This document shows, piece after piece, positions 1-3,979 of a stretch of 5,676 bases of DNA (its first letter is position 1; each line of letters starts with the position of its first letter). Both the position numbers and the translations under genes were made by a program. The notes beneath the pieces are model-generated. The model saw only the letters and a program-made list of their open reading frames with translations. It made no database searches and was not told where the DNA came from. Source of the stretch: Microbacteriaceae bacterium (lineage in GTDB: Bacteria; Actinomycetota; Actinomycetes; Actinomycetales; Microbacteriaceae); the NCBI GenBank assembly GCA_012511645.1, contig JAAZFP010000226.1, forward strand, positions 1 through 5,676, read 5' to 3'.

Positions 1-1
1 G

Positions 2-235
2 GCTGACACGATCGGGGTACCCACCTATTTTTGTGACCCGTACTCGGCGTATCAGCGGGGCAGCAACGAACATTTAAATGGACGGCTCCGGAAATATCTT
101 CCCAAGGGAACCAGCTTCGCGGACCTAACCCAAACCGAGCTTGACGAGATCATCCAAGAGATCAATAACCGGCCCCGGAAAGTCCTCGGCTGGGCGACCC
201 CAGCTGAGGTATTCGAGGAGTTATGCTCGGGGTAA
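2..235 (+). mobile_element. IS30-family transposase, C-terminal fragment (5' end outside window)
   Basis: This frame is open from the window edge to a TAA stop and gives the last 77 residues of a transposase. The stretch RGSNEHLNGRLRKYLPKGT (about residues 19-37) matches the conserved block near the end of the IS30-family DDE catalytic domain. The Glu in NEHLNG is the expected third catalytic residue. The tail with INNRPRKVLGWATPAEVF is also typical of the family. The two catalytic Asp residues and the N-terminal DNA-binding part lie outside the window, so intactness cannot be judged. The enzyme would cut and join the element's ends during copy-out transposition. The fragment ends about 35 bases before a decayed recombinase-module copy, so the element probably inserted at or near that module's left edge. 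Family assignment is confident; the specific element is not identified. Confidence 0.9.
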
Positions 236-240
236 CTCAC

Positions 241-270
241 TGGGTGTTGCACTCCGAACTAAAATCCGGG
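241..270 (+). repeat. Probable right terminal repeat of the IS30-type element
   Basis: The stretch just after the transposase stop contains GTGTTGCACTCCGAAC followed by an A-rich run and CCGGG. IS30-family elements carry their terminal inverted repeat a short distance after the transposase stop, and a GTGTTGCACT-like core is common in actinobacterial members. Similarity to the second module copy (from 3471) begins at 271, or at the GGG just before it, which sets the likely outer edge near 268-270. The partner repeat lies outside the window, so the inverted repeat is not proven and the exact boundary is uncertain. Confidence 0.5.
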
Positions 271-314
271 CTGGTCAGCTGGCGAAGCCCAGTCCGTCAC
301 GATCAAATTGAGGG

Positions 315-761
315 ATGAACACAAACGCAATCCCGCCGTTGAGGTTCCTCCGCTGTCAAGCAGTTGCGGACCCTGGTCGAGTCCGCGGCGACCATCGAGC
401 CTTCCATGCGGGATTGGGAGCTAACGCTCGCCTGTAGCCACACGATTCATTACCGGCAACATACAAGCATCCACGCCCCAGACGCTCCGACCTGGCCGTG
501 CACCGATTGTGGTCTCGCGGTAGTCGGCTGATCAGGTCGATCCACCCCCTGGAAGACGCTTTGGAGCGGGCGTGGTATCTCCGAGAGGCGCGGGTAGAGC
601 GTCTGCACGCGCTCGACGAGATGGCGAGAATGGAACGACAGCTCGCCCGTGCGGAGCGACGTGTCGTGGCCGCGAGCGTTTCACTCCTCAGAGCACAGAA
701 TGATGTTGACTCGTTCGGCGGGGTGTCCGCGGCCCGGAGCGAGATCGATGTGAACGATGAG
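315..761 (+). pseudogene. Frameshifted zinc-ribbon/coiled-coil gene (copy 1)
   Basis: This is a broken relative of the intact gene at 3515-3979. It begins with the same ATG and first nine codons, then an inserted base near 343-345 shifts the frame and the original frame stops at TAG 435-437. In the shifted frame the protein resumes as a clear homologue, including LACSHTIHYRQHTSIHAP and a WPCTDCG zinc-ribbon half. That frame stops at TGA 529-531. A net five-base insertion restores the first frame, and the coiled-coil half continues (ERAWYLREARVERLHALDE, then a RQLARAERRV block). The cysteines of the zinc ribbon survive in the broken copy, which suggests fairly recent decay. The apparent frame 498-1043 covers only the coiled-coil half and then runs into unrelated sequence. 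Two sequencing errors could mimic this, but the five-base change and the internal stops argue for real decay. Confidence 0.82.
681..761 (-). pseudogene. Remnant of a second large serine recombinase: last 26 codons and stop
   Basis: Read on the minus strand, this stretch encodes a peptide ending HIDLAPGRGHPAERVNIIL-CSEE and a TGA stop. It aligns without gaps to the final 26 residues of the recombinase at 3875-5491, with 19 of 26 identical by my count. The stop codon is at the equivalent position. Upstream on the minus strand (above 761) the frame stays open for about 40 codons but shows no similarity to the recombinase, so the rest of the gene has been lost or replaced. It lies antisense to the coiled-coil end of the decayed plus-strand gene, exactly as in the intact copy. 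Too short to function; it marks a former full recombinase module here. Confidence 0.8.
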
Positions 762-999
762 CGGGGCTGCCAATATCGCCTGAACCGCACAGCCTCCCCT
801 CAACGGAAGTCTTGCGGGCGGTCTTACTGGGCACACGATTGGCCCAGGGGACGGCTCGAAAGCTGCCCTACGGAATACCGCCTACACAAGACAACAACAG
901 CGACAGGGTCTGCTGTCGACTTGCTCGGAGATCGTGACCGCCCATACGGTGCGATATGCAGAAACTACGGGAGGCGGCAGACCGGTGGAGGCTGGAGGG
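762..999. other. Stretch without a recognisable gene between the decayed module and the cargo genes
   Basis: About 240 bases between the end of the repeat and the stop codon of the membrane-protein gene. I translated it in the frames that stay open and recognise no family. A plus frame from about 780 to 1013 is open but has no start codon with a ribosome site and no familiar motif. There is only a weak inverted repeat around 827-847 (CTGGGC and GCCCAG) with no T-run, so no convincing terminator for the minus-strand genes. It probably holds the breakpoint where the second recombinase gene was lost. Confidence 0.55.
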
Positions 1000-1380
1000 T
1001 TACGCTCTTGAGTTCTCCCATGCCCACGCGGTCCAGACGATGAAGACGTTGATGCCAAGGCTCAACACGATCAAGAGGTTATCGAAGAACCCCTTATAGG
1101 GCATACCGGCGACGTTGAAGATCGCGAGCGCAATCGAGACGATGATCGTGATCCATCGCAACGGTGCTGCCGGGGTGAGTAAACTTGTGAGGATCATCGC
1201 GATCGGCACGAGCATGATGACGGCGATGAGCGTCCACATCCAGCCGGGCGCGGGTCGTTCTCCGAGCTTGCCCGGTTCGATGTGCCCGGCGAAGATTCTG
1301 AGCACGTCGCCGAGCAAGTAGATCAGCATGAGAGTGACCCAGCTTCCGGCGAGCACGATCCGGGTCCAATCGGGGGTCAT
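1000..1380 (-). CDS. Small four-helix membrane protein, DUF6326-like
   Basis: A 126-residue integral membrane protein of unknown function. Four hydrophobic segments are visible at about residues 8-30, 48-68, 74-92 and 99-120, separated by short polar loops. A longer loop (about 31-47) contains GKLGERPAPGW. There is no signal peptide cleavage site, no conserved cysteine or histidine cluster, and no transporter motif. Segments such as LLGDVLRIFAG in helix 1 and PIAMILTSLLTP in helix 2 recall the DUF6326 family of small actinobacterial membrane proteins; I offer this from memory as a likely match. Its ATG overlaps the stop of the upstream dehydrogenase gene by four bases (ATGA, 1377-1380), so the two are almost certainly co-transcribed and translationally coupled. 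It may help export or tolerate the compound handled by the dehydrogenase, but nothing in the sequence shows this. Confidence 0.8.
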   Translation of the reverse strand: MTPDWTRIVLAGSWVTLMLIYLLGDVLRIFAGHIEPGKLGERPAPGWMWTLIAVIMLVPIAMILTSLLTPAAPLRWITIIVSIALAIFNVAGMPYKGFFDNLLIVLSLGINVFIVWTAWAWENSRA

Positions 1381-2375
1381 TCTGCTCCCCCAGTCGCAGC
1401 GATCGTGTCGGGCCCAGACTCTCTGCGAGGCGGCAAAATTACGAGGTTGCCAACCTTCCTGCCGGTGTCGATACGCCGATGGGCCTCGGGCAGCGCCTCG
1501 AGCCCGCCGAGAGTTTCGATCAGCGGATCGAATTCTCCGTGTGCCACGAGGTCGAGAAGCAAAGCGAAATCCTCCTGGCGTTCGGGCGCGGCACCGGCGT
1601 GGACTCTGCCACGTGCGGTCACCGTATCCATGAGATCCGCGACAGCGAGAATCACGACGCCGTCGGGAGCCGTGAGCCGGAGTCCCTCGGCACGACTGAG
1701 GTTGCCTACCGCGTCAAAAATGACATCGAAGCGCCGGCTGAGCCCTTTTATCGGGGAATCCCGATAGTCGATTGTCTGTGACGCACCGAGCTTGCGCAGC
1801 AAAGCGTGATTCCGGCGACTGCTCACCGCGGTGACGATCGCACCGCAGTGAGCCGCGAGTTGCACCGCAGCGGTGCCGACAGAGCCGGACGCTCCGTTCA
1901 CGAGCACTGTCTGCCCGGCATAGATCTGTGCACGGTCGCGGAGGAAGTGCAGGGCAGTGCTGCCGCCAAAGAGCGCTCCGGCGGCAGCTTCATGGGCAAC
2001 CTCTTCGGGAAGCGACGCAAGCGCTGTCACGGGCACCGCCACGAACTCGGCATGCGCACCGAGTCGGCCGCCTGTCATGCCAGCGACTCCATCGCCGATT
2101 GAGAGGTCCGTCACCCCATCGCCCAGGCGCTCGACATGTCCGGAGAACACCGTACCCGGGATCTTCCGGCGGGGCCCGAGAACACCGATCGCGAGCCGTG
2201 CGGGGAGCGCGAAGCCGCGAGGGAACCGGCCCGCTCGGATCCGCGCGTCCCCGGCGGTCACTGCCGCTGCCTCGACTTGTACGAGCACTTCGCCTCTGCC
2301 TGGAATCGGGACCTGTGCCGTGGTGATCCTGCTCGTTTCCGGCGCCCCATACCGGTCGACGCTTGTTGCTCTCAT
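1377..2375 (-). CDS. NAD(P)-dependent medium-chain dehydrogenase/reductase, zinc-independent quinone-oxidoreductase type
   Basis: A 332-residue cytoplasmic oxidoreductase of the MDR superfamily, close to the usual 310-340 residues. The N-terminal GroES-like domain spans about residues 1-120, with the PGRGEVLVQVEAAAVTAGD block (25-43) and GTVFSGHVERLGDGVTDLSI (74-93). The Rossmann domain follows, with the nucleotide-binding loop VLVNGASGSVGTAAVQLA at about 157-174. The C-terminus ends in the typical RKVGNLVI strand (306-313). The Cys/His catalytic and structural zinc sites of classical alcohol dehydrogenases are absent, so it belongs with quinone oxidoreductase-like enzymes that reduce quinones or activated alkenes. 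The precise substrate cannot be told. It is the first gene of a minus-strand pair and is divergent from a TetR regulator across 88 bp. The start at 2375 follows a weak GGA-type ribosome site and sits just beyond the operator region, which supports it. Confidence 0.9.
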   Translation of the reverse strand: MRATSVDRYGAPETSRITTAQVPIPGRGEVLVQVEAAAVTAGDARIRAGRFPRGFALPARLAIGVLGPRRKIPGTVFSGHVERLGDGVTDLSIGDGVAGMTGGRLGAHAEFVAVPVTALASLPEEVAHEAAAGALFGGSTALHFLRDRAQIYAGQTVLVNGASGSVGTAAVQLAAHCGAIVTAVSSRRNHALLRKLGASQTIDYRDSPIKGLSRRFDVIFDAVGNLSRAEGLRLTAPDGVVILAVADLMDTVTARGRVHAGAAPERQEDFALLLDLVAHGEFDPLIETLGGLEALPEAHRRIDTGRKVGNLVILPPRRESGPDTIAATGGAE

Positions 2376-2391
2376 ATTTCATTTCCAATCC

Positions 2392-2410
2392 TACACCTTA
2401 CATATGTAAG
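2392..2410. promoter_or_regulatory. Operator 1 for the TetR-type repressor
   Basis: Contains the perfect 14-bp palindrome CTTACATATGTAAG (2397-2410) preceded by TACAC. The same 19-bp unit recurs at 2425-2443 with two mismatches. It overlaps the predicted -35 element of the tetR promoter. Palindromes of this kind in the gap between a TetR gene and a divergent enzyme gene are the usual repressor targets. Binding itself is inferred. Confidence 0.75.
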
Positions 2411-2425
2411 TTTTGGATGTAGAAT
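2397..2425 (+). promoter_or_regulatory. Predicted promoter of the tetR-type gene
   Basis: A -35 like CTTACA (2397-2402) and a -10 TAGAAT (2420-2425, five of six consensus bases) are separated by exactly 17 bp. Transcription would start near 2432 and give a leader of about 32 nt before the ATG. The -35 lies within operator 1 and the start within operator 2, so the repressor would control its own gene. Found by eye, not tested. Confidence 0.5.
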
Positions 2426-2450
2426 ACACCTTACACACGTAAGAGCACAA
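2421..2450 (-). promoter_or_regulatory. Possible promoter of the dehydrogenase/membrane-protein pair
   Basis: On the minus strand a TTGTGC (2445-2450) and a TATTCT (2421-2426) are spaced by 18 bp, with operator 2 filling the spacer. The -10 overlaps the tetR -10 on the other strand, so the two promoters would be back to back and mutually exclusive. The match to consensus is only moderate (three and four of six), so this is a candidate only. Confidence 0.33.
2425..2443. promoter_or_regulatory. Operator 2 for the TetR-type repressor
   Basis: TACACCTTACACACGTAAG, differing from operator 1 at two positions, both near the dyad centre. The outer arms CTTAC and GTAAG are kept (2430-2443) while the central symmetry is lost, so it may be the weaker site. 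It starts 33 bp after operator 1, close to three helical turns, putting both sites on the same face of the DNA and allowing cooperative binding. It covers the expected tetR transcription start and lies inside the spacer of the possible minus-strand promoter. Confidence 0.72.
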
Positions 2451-2463
2451 GGAAGCGAGACCG

Positions 2464-3138
2464 ATGAACAGACTGCAGCCGCTGAGCGAAGTTCGTATCG
2501 TCGAAGCCGCGGCGCGGGTTGCCGACATCGGCGGGTATGCGGCGATCAGCATGCGTAACGTCGGCAAGGAGCTTGGGGTCGAGGCGATGTCGCTCTACCA
2601 CCACGTCGCCAGCAAAGACGCGCTACTCGACGCGCTGACCGATTGGATTTTCGCGCAGATTGAACTCCCGGGGTCTGAGGCCCCTTGGCGGGAGGGCATG
2701 ACGATACGGGCCGCTTCCGCCCGTAACGTGCTGGTAAGTCACCCTTGGGCGCTGACGCTCATTGATTCCCGCGTGAACCCAGGTGCCGCGCTTCTCAGAC
2801 ATCACGACGCAGTGATCGGATGCCTGCGTCGCGGCGGATTCTCAGTCGAGCTCGCGGCGCAGAGTTTCTCAGTAATCGATGCATACGTGTACGGCTTCGC
2901 GCTGACCGAGCGGAACCTTCCCTTCGACCCGGAAACCAGTGATGAGTCGGTCGATTTCGCCGGTGAGGTGATGCCGATGCTGGCCGACTACCCGCACTTG
3001 GCTGAACTGGTGCAGCACCTCACCGGCTCCGGTGAATACTCATTCTCGAACCAATTTGCCGTCGGGCTTGATATCATCTTGGATGAGCTCGGCCGACGCC
3101 TTCAAGCAGAAGCAGAAGCAGAAAGTGGTGGCTGGTAG
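2464..3138 (+). CDS. TetR/AcrR-family transcriptional regulator with a TetR_C-type ligand domain
   Basis: A 224-residue one-component repressor, normal length for the family. Residues about 8-55 form the N-terminal DNA-binding domain: RIVEAAARVADIGGYAAISM leads into the helix-turn-helix and ends with the hallmark GVEAMSLYHHVASKDALLDA segment (38-57). The rest is an all-helical ligand-binding and dimerisation domain resembling the class seen in tetracycline repressor-like proteins (PF02909 type); its sequence does not reveal the ligand. The start at 2464 is supported by AAGGAAG (2449-2455) at a good distance upstream. It is divergent from the dehydrogenase, with two palindromic operators between them, so it most likely represses itself and that gene pair. 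The C-terminus is low-complexity (AEAEAE), encoded by three exact GCAGAA units at 3106-3123, which suggests recent slippage at the tail. Confidence 0.92.
   Translation: MNRLQPLSEVRIVEAAARVADIGGYAAISMRNVGKELGVEAMSLYHHVASKDALLDALTDWIFAQIELPGSEAPWREGMTIRAASARNVLVSHPWALTLIDSRVNPGAALLRHHDAVIGCLRRGGFSVELAAQSFSVIDAYVYGFALTERNLPFDPETSDESVDFAGEVMPMLADYPHLAELVQHLTGSGEYSFSNQFAVGLDIILDELGRRLQAEAEAESGGW
3106..3123 (+). repeat. Three perfect GCAGAA units at the end of the tetR-type gene
   Basis: Three tandem copies of the 6-bp unit encode Ala-Glu three times just before the C-terminus SGGW. The unit length keeps the frame, so copy-number change would only lengthen or shorten the tail. Confidence 0.8.
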
Positions 3139-3220
3139 CTCTGTCGACAGTCCAGACGCTCGAACCGACCAGATCTTGTCGACCGCTGCACCCGAGCTCG
3201 CAATCAAACCGATCCCGAAT

Positions 3221-3234
3221 ATTGAGATCTCAAT
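3221..3234. repeat. Perfect 14-bp palindrome
   Basis: ATTGAGATCTCAAT reads the same on both strands. It has no loop and no T-run, so it is not a terminator. It could be a protein-binding site; its sequence is unrelated to the tetR operators. Confidence 0.6.
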
Positions 3235-3412
3235 GAGAAACCTGAACCCTATTGATACTCACGGCGAATAGATCCAACCTGCGGTTTCGTATGGCGTTCT
3301 AATAACCCCGAATGGACCGCCTAAAATGTGGCGAAAGTCTGCGAAGTGTGGGCATTTCTTATCCAAGTCTCACTAGGGGTGTAATAGTAATCTTGCGAGC
3401 CTCAGCAAGGAA

Positions 3413-3442
3413 TGGAAAGTACACCTCGTTGTGTGCTTTCCA
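3413..3442. repeat. 12-bp inverted repeat with a 6-nt loop
   Basis: TGGAAAGTACAC and GTGTGCTTTCCA flank CTCGTT. All 12 positions pair if one T-G wobble is allowed. There is no following T-run. It lies about 30 bp outside the left limit of the repeated module and about 70 bp upstream of the zinc-ribbon gene. It could be a recombinase or transposase recognition end, or an RNA hairpin; no function is shown. Confidence 0.65.
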
Positions 3443-3470
3443 CTCTAGCCGCTGGCGGTTCAAAACAGGG

Positions 3471-3955
3471 CCGGTCAGCGGGCGAATCCCAGTCCATCAC
3501 GATCAGATTGAGGGATGAACACAAACGCAATCCCGCCGTTGACGTCCTCCGCTGTCGAACAGTTGCGGACCCTGATCGAGTCCGCAGCGACCATCGAGCC
3601 ACCAATGCGGGATTGGGAACTATCACTCGCGTGCGGCCACACGACTCGCTACCGGCAACACGCGACTCTCCATGCGCCGGACTCTCCGATCTGGCCCTGC
3701 ACTAGCTGCGGGCACCGTCGCCGCGTAATCGCTTCGATCGCAGTGGACAACGCTCGGGAGCGGGCCTGGTGCCTCCGAGAGGCGCAGGTTGAGCATCGAC
3801 GTGCGCTCGATGAAGTGGCGAGATTGAAACGGCAGCTCGCCCGGGCGGAGCGACGCGTCACTGCCGCTCGTTCGTCACTCCTCGGCGTGCAGGACGATGT
3901 TGAGCCGCTCCACGGGGCCGCCACGACCGGGGGCGAGATCGATGTGATGGATGAG
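3471..3955 (+). repeat. Direct repeat copy 2 (intact) of the zinc-ribbon/recombinase-end module
   Basis: Partner of 271-761, same orientation, about 3.2 kb apart. It includes the sequence just upstream of the small gene, nearly all of that gene, and the antisense end of the recombinase gene. The start-codon region is almost identical in both copies, while the second half is more diverged. Confidence 0.88.
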
Positions 3956-3979
3956 TTGGCGCAACAGTGTCCGGCGTGA
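3515..3979 (+). CDS. Small zinc-ribbon plus coiled-coil protein, function unknown, convergent with the recombinase
   Basis: I do not recognise this 154-residue protein as a named family. Residues 31-67 look like a small zinc ribbon: ACGH (39-42), two further His (49 and 53), then WPCTSCGH (60-67), giving one Cys plus a CxxC pair and several His as possible metal ligands. Residues about 78-124 are highly charged and helical (RALDEVARLKRQLARAERRV) and should form a coiled coil. There is no signal peptide or membrane segment. An in-frame TGA just upstream (3509-3511) excludes a longer start, and the only ribosome-site-like GAGGG touches the ATG, so translation may be weak or leaderless. Its last 105 bases overlap the recombinase gene on the opposite strand. 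A decayed homologue at 315-761 keeps the same arrangement. It might bind DNA or the recombinase's own coiled coil as an accessory factor; this is inference. It could also be partly a by-product of the recombinase reading frame at its 3' end. Confidence 0.7.
   Translation: MNTNAIPPLTSSAVEQLRTLIESAATIEPPMRDWELSLACGHTTRYRQHATLHAPDSPIWPCTSCGHRRRVIASIAVDNARERAWCLREAQVEHRRALDEVARLKRQLARAERRVTAARSSLLGVQDDVEPLHGAATTGGEIDVMDELAQQCPA

Larger units (their letters stand above)
271..761 (+). repeat. Direct repeat copy 1 (decayed) of the zinc-ribbon/recombinase-end module
   Basis: This block aligns end to end with 3471-3955 in the same orientation, at roughly three quarters or more identity by eye. It is 491 bases against 485. 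The difference is explained by one extra base near 343-345 and five extra bases between about 511 and 565. Near-identical stretches include the segment around the start codon (ATGAACACAAACGCAATCCC in both). The similarity stops abruptly at GATGAG (756-761). It spans a plus-strand gene and the antisense end of a recombinase gene, so what is duplicated is a module and not one gene. Confidence 0.88.
3139..3514. other. Non-coding gap between the cargo regulator and the intact recombinase module
   Basis: This 376-bp stretch has no supported gene; the open frames in it lack ribosome sites and familiar motifs. By eye it is somewhat richer in A and T than the neighbouring genes. It contains the short palindrome CTGTCGACAG (3141-3150) right after the tetR stop, a 14-bp palindrome (3221-3234) and a strong hairpin (3413-3442). 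The last part, from 3471, is the left portion of the repeated module, also present upstream of the decayed copy. No terminator with a T-run and no convincing promoter was found, although a TAATAG-like -10 near 3382 is possible. Confidence 0.6.

Noticed and set aside
356..790. Minus-strand frame of 144 codons
   Set aside because: It is antisense to the decayed small gene and in a different frame from the recombinase remnant; the low-complexity Arg/Ser composition is typical of a shadow frame.
827..847. CTGGGC...GCCCAG inverted repeat as a terminator of the minus-strand pair
   Set aside because: The stem is short, it is more than 150 bases beyond the stop, and there is no T-run on the minus strand.
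498..1043. Open frame of 181 codons on the plus strand as an intact gene
   Set aside because: Only its first half (to 761) matches the coiled-coil part of the intact gene at 3515; the rest is unrelated run-on sequence that passes into the end of the membrane-protein gene. The homologous start is upstream, behind two frame changes.
1282..2409. Several plus-strand frames of 98-161 codons across the dehydrogenase
   Set aside because: All are antisense to a clearly recognisable dehydrogenase and show no domain motifs.
3141..3150. CTGTCGACAG right after the tetR stop as a terminator
   Set aside because: Only five paired bases without a loop and no following T-run.
3032..3271. Plus-strand frame of 79 codons over the end of tetR
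   Set aside because: It starts inside tetR in another frame with no ribosome site and no recognisable motif.
3412..3705. Plus-strand frame of 97 codons beginning at the hairpin
   Set aside because: It is shifted relative to the zinc-ribbon gene and has no recognisable motif; the corresponding frame is not kept in the decayed copy.
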